Positions 7,723 through 15,209 of a stretch of DNA of 64,000 bases are shown in pieces (the stretch's first letter is position 1; the number at the start of each line of letters is the position of its first letter). The DNA comes from Janibacter cremeus (GTDB lineage Bacteria; Actinomycetota; Actinomycetes; Actinomycetales; Dermatophilaceae). Location: NCBI RefSeq assembly GCF_013409205.1, contig NZ_JACCAE010000001.1:1550001-1614000 (forward strand). Direction: 5' to 3'. The translations under genes were made by a program, and so were the position numbers. A model generated the notes under the pieces. The model searched no databases. It was not told the DNA's origin and was given only the letters and a program-made list of their open reading frames with translations.

Positions 7723-8507
7723 TGGGCCAACCCCTTCTTCCAGTCGAAGACCTTCGCGTCGACGAGCGACATCACCAGCGAGACCAGGACTCCGAGGACG
7801 CCGGCCACGAGGGTCGCGGCATAGACGAGGTCAAGGTTGGTGGCATTGGCGCTGTTGAGCAGGATGTAGCCGCCGATACCGGCACCCGCTCCCACGAGCA
7901 GCTCCGCCGAGACCGCCACGATCAGGCCGATCGACGCTGCCACCCGGACACCGGTGAAGGCGAAGGGCAGCGCGCTGGGAAGGATGACCCGACGGACCAC
8001 TTCCGCACGGGAGAGCCCGAAGCTCTCAGCCGTCTGGATCGCGGTCGTGTCCGCGCCACGGACGCCGTACATCGTGTTCAGCAGGATGGGCCAGACACAG
8101 GCGAGGGCAACGGTGATCGCCAGCGGCAGCATCCCGCTGCCCAGGAGCAGCACGAGGATCGGGCCGAGGGCGATCGAGGGCAGCACCCTGAAGGCCTCGA
8201 CCGGGAGGCTGAAGGTCATCATGGCCGCCTTGGAGGCACCCATCGCGGCCCCGACGAGGACGCCCGCCACGGTCGCGAGGAGCAGACCGAGCATCCACTC
8301 TGCCAGGGTGAAGCCGACTGCCTCCCAGAAGGCCGAGTCGGAGAAGAGATCACCCAGACTCCCCATGACCCTGCTCGGCACGGGCAGGCCGTCCTTGGTG
8401 ATGACGGTGGACATCAGCACCTCGGCGAGCGCCGCCACTCCGACGACACCGACGACGCCCAGCACGATCTGGCGACGTGTGCTCAGCGGTTCGTGGATGA
8501 GTTGCAT
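7719..8507 (-). CDS. ABC transporter permease, SsuC/TauC-like (second subunit)
   Basis: A 262-residue permease of the same family as its downstream neighbour, with hydrophobic helices starting at IVLGVVGVVGVAALAEVL. Its EAA-type coupling loop is VVRRVILPSALPFAFTGVRV. It is the second gene of the transporter unit, 61 bp after the binding-protein gene. Together with the neighbouring permease it should form the transmembrane path. Start at ATG 8507, the first methionine ahead of the first helix, preceded by GGAGG. Confidence 0.9.
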   Translation of the reverse strand: MQLIHEPLSTRRQIVLGVVGVVGVAALAEVLMSTVITKDGLPVPSRVMGSLGDLFSDSAFWEAVGFTLAEWMLGLLLATVAGVLVGAAMGASKAAMMTFSLPVEAFRVLPSIALGPILVLLLGSGMLPLAITVALACVWPILLNTMYGVRGADTTAIQTAESFGLSRAEVVRRVILPSALPFAFTGVRVAASIGLIVAVSAELLVGAGAGIGGYILLNSANATNLDLVYAATLVAGVLGVLVSLVMSLVDAKVFDWKKGLAQ

Positions 8508-8568
8508 CCCCGCCTCCTTCCGTTCTCGACGGTCCTCGCGTCACCGATGGACGCGGGACGGGGCTTCG

Positions 8569-9543
8569 TCACTCCGCAGGGGTCCAGAGCGTGGTGCCGG
8601 GGTCCAGGTCCGAGGAGACGAGCTCCTGGTCCTTGACGATCCCGACTGCCTTGTCGTAGGCGTCCGGCTCCATCTGCGAGTAGTACGTCGGCAGCGGCAT
8701 CTCCTTGGCGACGGACTCGTCGAGCTGGGCGATGGAGGGCAGCCAGGCACGTACCTCGTCCTCGTTCTCCTCCATGTCGCCACCCGCCGCGTACATCGCC
8801 TTCGCGAACGCCGCGGCCGTGTCCGGGTTCTCGTCGAGGAACTTCTGGCTGGCGACGAAGGTGGACATGGCCAGCCCCTCGTTGGGGCCCTTGGTGAGGT
8901 CCGCGACCTGGTTCAGGCCAGCGGCACGGGCAGCCGACATGAAGGGCTCGACCATGTAGCCCGCGTCGATCGACTTCGCCTCGACGCCACCGATCATCTC
9001 GGGGAAGGGGACCTCGACCCAGTCCGGCTGGACGTCCATGCCCTCGGCCTCGGCCAGGGCCCGGAAGGTGATGTCACCGACGTTCTTGGTGGTGTTGATC
9101 CCCACGGACTTGCCGTCGAGGTCCGCCATCTCCGTGATGTCGGAACCCTTCGGGGCGAAGATCCCGATGCCGTTGTCCGCCAAGGCACTGGTGAGCACCA
9201 CGGACCGGATGGGCAGGCCCGAGTCGACAGCCATGGCAGTGCCGAAGGTGGTCGAGTTGGTCAAGTCCAGCTCGCCGGCCACGACCTTCTGGACGCCACC
9301 CGGGCCTCCTTGGACCGGCTTGATCGTGACGTCGAGCCCCTCGTCCTCGAAGAAGCCCTTCTCGTCTGCCCAGTACAGGGTCGCGTAGTCGGAGATGGGC
9401 AGGGAGCCCACCGTGAGCTCGGCCTTCTCCAGCTCACCGTCGGTGGCCGCGGCGGATGCGCCGCCGTCACTCCCGCCGCAGGCCGACAGGCCGAGCGCTG
9501 CGCTGGTGATACCGGCCATGGCCAGTGTCCGCCACTTGTTCAT
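8569..9543 (-). CDS. Substrate-binding lipoprotein, NrtA/SsuA/TauA-type
   Basis: A 324-residue periplasmic-type binding protein. A signal peptide ends in the lipobox LGLSAC with Cys22 as the lipidated residue, so it is anchored outside the cytoplasmic membrane. The mature part begins with the family pattern ELTVGSLPISDYATLYWADEKGFFEDEGLDV and continues with the GGPGGVQKVVAGELD loop of NMT1-like proteins. It captures the substrate for the two permeases downstream. Ribosome site GGAGG lies six bases before the ATG at 9541-9543. First gene of the minus-strand unit, divergent from the FAD hydroxylase. Confidence 0.9.
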   Translation of the reverse strand: MNKWRTLAMAGITSAALGLSACGGSDGGASAAATDGELEKAELTVGSLPISDYATLYWADEKGFFEDEGLDVTIKPVQGGPGGVQKVVAGELDLTNSTTFGTAMAVDSGLPIRSVVLTSALADNGIGIFAPKGSDITEMADLDGKSVGINTTKNVGDITFRALAEAEGMDVQPDWVEVPFPEMIGGVEAKSIDAGYMVEPFMSAARAAGLNQVADLTKGPNEGLAMSTFVASQKFLDENPDTAAAFAKAMYAAGGDMEENEDEVRAWLPSIAQLDESVAKEMPLPTYYSQMEPDAYDKAVGIVKDQELVSSDLDPGTTLWTPAE

Positions 9544-9572
9544 CGAGAACCTCCAGAGATTTCGAGGTGGCA

Positions 9573-9596
9573 CATCTTTGTGCTCAACCTTTTTGC
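9573..9596 (+). promoter_or_regulatory. Candidate operator in the divergent control region (shared 24-bp element)
   Basis: Starts CATCTTTGTGCTCA and ends TTTTTGC on the plus strand, matching 20 of 24 positions of the element at 5189-5212. It lies 30 bp outside the binding-protein start and well upstream of the hydroxylase, in an AT-richer patch. Two copies at the two control points of one locus suggest a shared regulator, although no regulator gene is visible nearby. Confidence 0.45.
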
Positions 9597-9728
9597 TGTA
9601 AGTTATCTTCCGACAGACACCGACGCCGGTCAAGGGGTGGGCACAGATTCGTTGCACTGCCCCGTGCTTCTCGTCGGAGGAGGTCACCGAATCCCACGGA
9701 CGAGGTCGTCCGTAGACAGGAGGTCATC

Positions 9729-10838
9729 ATGCGGATAGCGATCATCGGCGGCGGTATCGGGGGACTCACCCTCGCTCTCGCGCTGCGCAAGGAGGGGCAT
9801 GAGGCGCTCGTCCACGAGCGCGCCCCCCAGTTCGGGCGCGTCGGCGCCGACATCAACCTGACCCCCAACGCGGTGCGGGCCCTGGACCCGCTCGGCGTGG
9901 GTGAGCCCCTGCGGGCGGAAGCTGCTCGACCCCGCTTCCGGATCAGCCGCGATGGGTACACCGGCGAGGAGACCTCCCGTCTACCCATGTCCGACGCTGC
10001 CGAGGAGTCCTACGGTGCGCCGCAGCTGACCATCCACCGCGCTGACCTGCTGGACGCCCTGGAGGCGGCTGTGGGCGCTGACGCGGTGCGCCTGGGCCAC
10101 CAGCTGGAGTCCTGTGATGTGTCCAGCGAGGGGGTCTCCCTTCGCTTTGCCGACGGCAGCACCGACGAGGTGGACGTGGTCGTGGGGGCGGACGGGATCC
10201 ACTCGGCCGTGCGGCGCAGCATCCTCGGCGAGGAGCACCCCGAGTTCACCGGCACCGTCGCCTATCGCGCCGTGGTGCCGACAGAGCGGGTGGCGCACCT
10301 GCCCGACATCGACTGCTTCACCAAGTTCTGGGGCAAGGACCGCTACACCCAGATCGTCACCTTCCCGCTGACGCGGGGGGAGGAGACCTTCGTCTTCGCC
10401 ACCGAGGGCCGGGAGAGTTGGTCGCAGGAGTCGTGGACCACCCCGGGACGGATCGAGGACGTACGGGCGGCCTATGCCGACTTCCACGATGACGCCCGCG
10501 CCCTGCTCGAGGCCTGCGACGAGGTGCTCATCTCCGCCCTCTACGTCCGCGACCCACTGAGCACGTGGGGCGCCGGCGGGGCGACGCTCCTCGGCGATGC
10601 CGCCCACCCGATGATGCCCTTCATGGCGCAGGGCGCGGGCCAGGCGATCGAGGACGCGATCGTGCTCGCGCGCAACCTCGCCACCCACGGGGCCCCGGCC
10701 GGCCTGCGCTCCTACGAGGACATGCGCAGGGACCGCACCGCCAAGATCCAGCTCGGTTCCCGTGGCAACGAGTGGCTCAAGGACGGCGGCAACGCGGACT
10801 GGGTCTACGACTACGACGCCTGGTCGGTGCCCGTGTGA
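9729..10838 (+). CDS. FAD-dependent aromatic hydroxylase (salicylate/6-hydroxynicotinate monooxygenase type)
   Basis: A 369-residue class A flavoprotein hydroxylase. The FAD motif GGGIGG is at residues 7-12, a DG motif appears as VVGADGIHSAVR, and the GD motif is GDAAHPMMPFMAQGAGQAIEDA. The family hydroxylates aromatic or N-heteroaromatic acids with NAD(P)H and O2, sometimes with decarboxylation (salicylate, 6-hydroxynicotinate). Next to an extradiol dioxygenase it is the likely ring-activating step. An AGGAGG ribosome site lies just before the ATG. Transcribed divergently from the transporter, with the RidA-family gene 55 bp downstream. Confidence 0.88.
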   Translation: MRIAIIGGGIGGLTLALALRKEGHEALVHERAPQFGRVGADINLTPNAVRALDPLGVGEPLRAEAARPRFRISRDGYTGEETSRLPMSDAAEESYGAPQLTIHRADLLDALEAAVGADAVRLGHQLESCDVSSEGVSLRFADGSTDEVDVVVGADGIHSAVRRSILGEEHPEFTGTVAYRAVVPTERVAHLPDIDCFTKFWGKDRYTQIVTFPLTRGEETFVFATEGRESWSQESWTTPGRIEDVRAAYADFHDDARALLEACDEVLISALYVRDPLSTWGAGGATLLGDAAHPMMPFMAQGAGQAIEDAIVLARNLATHGAPAGLRSYEDMRRDRTAKIQLGSRGNEWLKDGGNADWVYDYDAWSVPV

Positions 10839-10893
10839 CCCGGCGCGTTGTGGAGCACCCTTCGTCGAATCGTCAGGAAAGGAACCCCCAGCA

Positions 10894-11256
10894 ATGACCA
10901 CGCACAGTGACCAGCAGTCCGACCCCCACCCCTACAGCCCCGCATTCACGGCCGGTGGCCTGGTCTTCGTCTCCGGCGCCCTGTCCATCGACCCGGATGG
11001 CCAGGCGGTGCCCGGCCGCGAGGAGGCCGTGGACGCGGCCCTGGACCGCATGGCCGAGCGCATGGCCACGGCCGGCGCGACCCTCGCCGATGTCGTCAAG
11101 CTGACCTACTTCGTCACGGACGTCACCCTTCGCGAGGAAGCGAACCGGCAGTTCGAGCGGGCCTTCGAGCACCCTCGCCCCGCGCGCACCTTCGTCGAGG
11201 TCAGCGACCTCCCGTACGGCGCCACCGTCGAGATCGACTGCATCGCTCGGGCGTAG
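10894..11256 (+). CDS. RidA/YjgF-family protein, possible 2-aminomuconate-type deaminase
   Basis: A 120-residue single-domain RidA-family protein. The conserved arginine that contacts the carboxylate is present in PARTFVEV, and the family end IEIDCIA is intact. General RidA proteins hydrolyse reactive enamines and imines, and several aminophenol/aminobenzoate operons use a family member as 2-aminomuconate deaminase. Its pairing with an aromatic hydroxylase and an extradiol pathway supports a dedicated catabolic role. That is inference; a housekeeping function remains possible. Preceded by AGGAAAGGA. Confidence 0.85.
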   Translation: MTTHSDQQSDPHPYSPAFTAGGLVFVSGALSIDPDGQAVPGREEAVDAALDRMAERMATAGATLADVVKLTYFVTDVTLREEANRQFERAFEHPRPARTFVEVSDLPYGATVEIDCIARA

Positions 11257-11264
11257 CCCCGGCG

Positions 11265-12713
11265 TCAGCCCTCCCCACGAGGGCCCTCGCCCCCGTCAAC
11301 CGCGAACCACCGGTCCTCGTCGGGCACCGTCCCGTCCGGATAGGTCAGCGCGAGCTCGGCCATCGTGGGCCGGGGCGGGTTGGCGACCTCGTCCGGGAGC
11401 AGGCCGGTGATCGCGTCGAAGACCCGGTCCATGTCGCGCGGGACGGAGCGGTACTTCAGGTCCACCGGCTCGCCGAAGGTCACGCTCACCTCGGGCCGGT
11501 CGAGCAGGTTCAGCATGCGCGGCACCCGCGAGGAGCGCGGCCAGACCTTCTCGGTCCCGGTGATGGCGAAGGGGATGACCGGCACCCTGCTCAGGTGGGC
11601 CAGGCGCGCTGCGCCGGGGAAGCCGGACATGCCCGGTTGAAAGAAGTGGATGCCGCGCGGGATCGTCCCCTCGGGCATCATCGCCACCATCTCCCCGCCC
11701 GCGAGGGAGCGCACGGCGGAGGCGAAGGCATCGGGGCTGTTCGGGTCCTCCTGACGACGGTCGACGCTGATCCCGCCACCGGCGCGGAAGAACGAACCGA
11801 GGCCGGGGACGTCGAAGAGCTCCTTCTTGCCCAGGAAGCGTGCGGTGCGGCCGGTCCGGCGCATCGCCATGACCATCGCCACCACGTCGAAGTACGAGCG
11901 ATGGTTGCCCACGAGGATGGCCGGGCCGTCACTGGGGACGTTATCGGCGCCGGTGATGGTGAACCTGGCGTACGGGAAGGCCTCGGGTGGCGTGAGTGCC
12001 GTGACCATCCGCTGCAGCTCCACCCCCAGGACCGGCACCTTGAACACGCCGGGCGAGGTGTCGAAGTGCAGCACCGGCCAGCGGGCCAGGACCGCCATGG
12101 CCTGCAGCCGCGGGTCGGGGTTGACCGCGCCGGGGTTGCCGACGGCCTTCAGCAGCGGGGCGTCGTAGATCGAGTCGGAGTAGGCGAAGGACTTCTCGAG
12201 GTCGATGCCCTCCTGGAGCGCCCACTCGCGTACCGCGGCGACCTTGCCCATCGACCACACGAAGTGCCCGTCGTTGCGACCGGTGAAGTGTCCGCTCTCG
12301 TCCACCTCGTAGCGGGTGGCGATGACGTGGTCGATGCCCAGCCGCTCGGCGAAGGGCATGATCAGGTGCTCCGGGGTCGTCGTCGCGAGCACGACCGGCC
12401 GTCCGGCCTCGTGGTGTTCGTCGATGAGCATCCGCGCGAACGGCCCGACCATCGGCTCGAGCACGTCGGCTGCCAGCTGGGCGGCCTCGTCGAAGGCGTC
12501 CGCCGCGCGACCCCTGGCCACGAGCACCGCCTGCCGGGCGAGCGCGATCGAGCCCAGCGACTCCCCCAGCAGGTTGAACCAGCCGAAGAGCAGCGACTCT
12601 CCCGGCAACCGCGCGGACACGACTCCGGTCTCCCGCATGGCGGCGGAGAGCGCTGGACCCGACGCCTTGGGCAGCAGGGTCCGGTCGAGGTCGAAGAACG
12701 CGGCGCCAGTCAT
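11265..12713 (-). CDS. HAD-IB phosphatase fused to lysophospholipid acyltransferase (PlsC)
   Basis: A 482-residue fusion. The N-terminal half is a SerB-like HAD phosphatase with the nucleophile motif FFDLDRTLL and a late acidic motif AYSDSIYDAPLL. The C-terminal half is a PlsC acyltransferase with the HX4D box GNHRSYFD and the substrate motif MPEGTIPRG. Mycobacterial and other actinobacterial PlsC proteins share this arrangement. The acyltransferase acts on 1-acylglycerol 3-phosphate in phospholipid or triglyceride synthesis; what the phosphatase part hydrolyses is unsettled. Its 3' end lies eight bases from the convergent RidA-family gene, with no clear terminator. Confidence 0.9.
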   Translation of the reverse strand: MTGAAFFDLDRTLLPKASGPALSAAMRETGVVSARLPGESLLFGWFNLLGESLGSIALARQAVLVARGRAADAFDEAAQLAADVLEPMVGPFARMLIDEHHEAGRPVVLATTTPEHLIMPFAERLGIDHVIATRYEVDESGHFTGRNDGHFVWSMGKVAAVREWALQEGIDLEKSFAYSDSIYDAPLLKAVGNPGAVNPDPRLQAMAVLARWPVLHFDTSPGVFKVPVLGVELQRMVTALTPPEAFPYARFTITGADNVPSDGPAILVGNHRSYFDVVAMVMAMRRTGRTARFLGKKELFDVPGLGSFFRAGGGISVDRRQEDPNSPDAFASAVRSLAGGEMVAMMPEGTIPRGIHFFQPGMSGFPGAARLAHLSRVPVIPFAITGTEKVWPRSSRVPRMLNLLDRPEVSVTFGEPVDLKYRSVPRDMDRVFDAITGLLPDEVANPPRPTMAELALTYPDGTVPDEDRWFAVDGGEGPRGEG

Positions 12714-12774
12714 GCCGTGAGGTTACCGACGCCTGCCCTTGGGGTGAACCGCAAAGCGTCCTAACGTGGGTCAC

Positions 12775-13437
12775 ATGAGCAATGACGCCAAGCAGATCCT
12801 GACCAGCCAGCAGGTCCACGACCAGGCACCCATCGGGTGGCGCGAGGTGGACGGGATGCTGCGCACGCGCCTGACCACGAGCGGGTTCGAGGAGTCCCTG
12901 CGACTCGTGCAGGAGATCGCCTCGGCCGCCGACGAGGCCAACCACCACCCGGACATCGACCTGCGCTATGGCTGGGTCGGCTTGGCCATGGCCAGCCACG
13001 ACGTGGGCGGCATCACCTCCCGGGACATCGAGTTGGCCGGCACGATCGCGCGCATCGCCGACGAGCGCGGGGCGCAGCTCACCCCGGAGGTCACGACCTC
13101 GATGACCGTCGGTATCAACACCAGCGACCCGGATGCGATCCGTGACTTCTGGGCCGCCCTGACCGGTCACACCCCGGCTCCCCACGACAGCACCTCGCTG
13201 CCGAGCCCGGACGGCCAGCTGCCCGAGATCTGGTTCCAGGTGACCGACGACCCCGGCGGGCGCGGCCGCACCCACCTGGACGTCTACGTCCCGAACGACC
13301 TTGCGCAGGAGCGGGTGGACGCCGTGCTCGCCGCCGGCGGGGTGCTCGTCACCGACGATTTCGCCCCGTCCTGGTGGGTGCTGGCCGACGCCGACGGCAA
13401 CCAGGCCTGCGTCTGCACCTCGCAGCCGCACAACTGA
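12775..13437 (+). CDS. 4a-hydroxytetrahydrobiopterin dehydratase-like domain fused to VOC domain
   Basis: A 220-residue two-domain protein. Residues 1 to about 100 resemble pterin-4a-carbinolamine dehydratase/DCoH, including the signature EANHHPDID and the segment MASHDVGGIT. Residues from about 105 onward form a VOC/glyoxalase-like fold (TVGINTSDPDAIRDFWAAL). The pterin domain would dehydrate a 4a-hydroxypterin, but no pterin-dependent hydroxylase gene is nearby. This fusion occurs widely in actinobacteria without a proven role. Start ATG at 12775, divergent from the HAD/PlsC gene across a 61-bp gap. Confidence 0.82.
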   Translation: MSNDAKQILTSQQVHDQAPIGWREVDGMLRTRLTTSGFEESLRLVQEIASAADEANHHPDIDLRYGWVGLAMASHDVGGITSRDIELAGTIARIADERGAQLTPEVTTSMTVGINTSDPDAIRDFWAALTGHTPAPHDSTSLPSPDGQLPEIWFQVTDDPGGRGRTHLDVYVPNDLAQERVDAVLAAGGVLVTDDFAPSWWVLADADGNQACVCTSQPHN

Positions 13438-13503
13438 GCCGATGACGAAGGGGGTCGCCACCAGTGCGCCGCACCCGGCCCACTCGGGCGCTCCCATTTC
13501 GGC

Positions 13504-13509
13504 TTGACA
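13504..13509 (+). promoter_or_regulatory. TTGACA hexamer upstream of the small exported peptide
   Basis: A consensus -35-like TTGACA lies 58 bp before the ATG of the 73-residue peptide, in a locally AT-rich patch. No good -10 is found at 16-18 bp. Downstream, TGGAACC occurs twice at 13526-13532 and 13537-13543, 11 bp apart (one helical turn), which could bind a regulator or act as an ECF-type -35 element. Confidence 0.35.
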
Positions 13510-13567
13510 TTTTCAGTTAGCGTGTTGGAACCACTCTGGAACCGAATCCGAAGAGGAGAGCTGGGCC

Positions 13568-13789
13568 ATGACGAAGACGAAGATCATGACGGCAGTCGCC
13601 GGTCTCGCCAGCGGAGCAGCCGTGTTGACCGTGGGAGCGAACGTGAGCAGCCAAGGAGCAGAGCCCTCGCCCCAAGCTATTTGTAGCAAGGCAACTGAGT
13701 GCATGAACCAGTCACTCAGTGGCATGGCCGCACAGCCCGGAAGCGCCTACCGCTATGGCGGTGGCGGTCGGATGTACAGCATCGCGTAA
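13568..13789 (+). CDS. Small exported peptide of unknown function (73 aa)
   Basis: Not recognised as a family. The product starts with lysines (MTKTKIM) followed by a hydrophobic alanine/glycine/valine stretch to about residue 26 (ANVSS), a plausible Sec signal peptide. The predicted mature part is about 45 residues with exactly two cysteines in a C-x5-C arrangement (ICSKATECM), then a glycine run YGGGG near the C-terminus. The start is supported by GAGGAG eight bases upstream and an upstream TTGACA. It stands alone between a pterin-dehydratase fusion and a convergent MFS gene. It could be a secreted signal, a bacteriocin-like peptide or a wall-associated peptide. Confidence 0.65.
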   Translation: MTKTKIMTAVAGLASGAAVLTVGANVSSQGAEPSPQAICSKATECMNQSLSGMAAQPGSAYRYGGGGRMYSIA

Positions 13790-13967
13790 CCAACTCTTCA
13801 GAGTCGCGGTGTGTGCGGCGCACGCCAGAATTGCTGACGCTGCACGGTTTCGGGCTCGTCGTTCGCAACAGCGGTGGCCTCCGCAGCGCGCGATGGGCCC
13901 GAATCGCGTCTCCCACGTCGGCAGCCTGTGGACGACGTTGAGCAGCCCCGCCGGGGGACCCCCTTCG

Positions 13968-15140
13968 TCATCTCGCGGCGGGGCGCCCGCGCACCAGCGC
14001 CAGCGGCAGGGTCGCCAGCGACAGCACCGCTGCGACGAGCAGCGCCTGCGTGAAGGACGCGCCGGCGGCGATCGCGCCGACGAGGACCGAGCCGAGGCCG
14101 GTGCCGGCGTCGAAGCCGATGTTCCACACCGCGCTGGCCGTGCCGTAGTCGCGCCGCGAGACGGAGGCGAAGGCGAGCAGCAGGGTGAGGTTCTGCAGTG
14201 CCCCGTAGGAGATGCCGACGCACAGGACGCCGAGCAGCAGCAGGACCGCGGCGAGCGCACCGTCCCGGGTGAGTGACACCGCGACGAGCGCGAGGCCGAT
14301 CGTCGTGGAGAGCACCAGCGGCCACAGGAAGGGCCGGGTGCCGTAGATGTCGGCGAGCGCGCCCATCTTCCACCGGGTCAGGGCGGCAGCGCCGGTGAGG
14401 ACGAGCAGCGCCGCCGTCGCCAGCCAGGCGGCGCCGGCGAGCTCGCTGGAGAAGGTGATCAGCGCACCACCGGCGAGGGTCACCCCGAGCAGCAGGAGCA
14501 TCGCCCGCAGGAGCGAGCGGTAGACCTGGGCCCGCGAGTGCGTCACGGGAGAGTCGTCGGGCTCGATGATCAGGGACCGACCGGCGAGCCATGCGGGGAC
14601 GGCGCCGACGATCGGCAGGGCGCCCGCGGCGAAGACCAGCCAGAAGCCGATGTCCTGCGCCACCCACGGCCCGATCGGCATGAAGACGACCTGTGGCACC
14701 GCGATGCCGAGCCCGTAGATGCCGACCGCCTGGCCGCGCCGCCGGGGGTCGACCAGGTTCGCCACGGCCGCGCTACCGGTGACGGTGAGGATCCCGAAGC
14801 CCAGGCCACGCACGGCGGCGAGGACGAGTACCCACGTCAGGTCGTCGGAGACCAGGTGCAGCAGCGCCGGCAGCCCGAGCAGCAGTTGCCCGGCAGCCAT
14901 GACCGGCCCCCACCCGAACCGGCGGACCGCCGCGGGGACGAAGGGCTGGGTGAGCACCGTGAAGAGCATGAGCACGCCGTTGACGGCGCCGACGCCCGCC
15001 GAGTCCGCGCCGCCCTGGGCCGCCCACAGCGGTGCGACCGGCAGCAGTGCCGAGAAGCCGCTGAACCCGGCCACCGTCGCCATCAGCAGGACCGGCATCC
15101 CTGGCAGGCGCCAGACAGGCGTGGTGTGGGCAACGGTCAT
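13968..15140 (-). CDS. Major facilitator superfamily transporter
   Basis: A 390-residue MFS protein with about twelve hydrophobic segments. The loop 2-3 motif is diverged (RRFGWGPVMAAGQ) and a basic loop DPRRRGQAVG marks the mid-protein turn. It is probably a drug/metabolite:H+ exporter in the cytoplasmic membrane, with unknown cargo. The frame stays open far upstream of 15140, but hydrophobic homology begins only there, and the upstream gene is transcribed divergently 69 bp away, so the start MTVAHTTPV is chosen. The 3' end faces the small-peptide gene across about 180 bp with no recognisable gene. Confidence 0.85.
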   Translation of the reverse strand: MTVAHTTPVWRLPGMPVLLMATVAGFSGFSALLPVAPLWAAQGGADSAGVGAVNGVLMLFTVLTQPFVPAAVRRFGWGPVMAAGQLLLGLPALLHLVSDDLTWVLVLAAVRGLGFGILTVTGSAAVANLVDPRRRGQAVGIYGLGIAVPQVVFMPIGPWVAQDIGFWLVFAAGALPIVGAVPAWLAGRSLIIEPDDSPVTHSRAQVYRSLLRAMLLLLGVTLAGGALITFSSELAGAAWLATAALLVLTGAAALTRWKMGALADIYGTRPFLWPLVLSTTIGLALVAVSLTRDGALAAVLLLLGVLCVGISYGALQNLTLLLAFASVSRRDYGTASAVWNIGFDAGTGLGSVLVGAIAAGASFTQALLVAAVLSLATLPLALVRGRPAAR

Positions 15141-15209
15141 GTCCGCATTGTCGCGGACGAGGCGCCTCGCCGCGGCATCCGGCACCTCCCCCGCGCATAC
15201 AGTGGTCGG

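Noticed and set aside
13442..13507. 21-codon frame MTKGV... ahead of the small exported peptide
   Set aside because: No ribosome site; it overlaps the TTGACA box and shares only the common GAAGGGGG string with other places.
14538..15209. Open frame extending the transglutaminase N-terminus
   Set aside because: It is antisense to the MFS gene, and family homology begins at the GTG at 15210.
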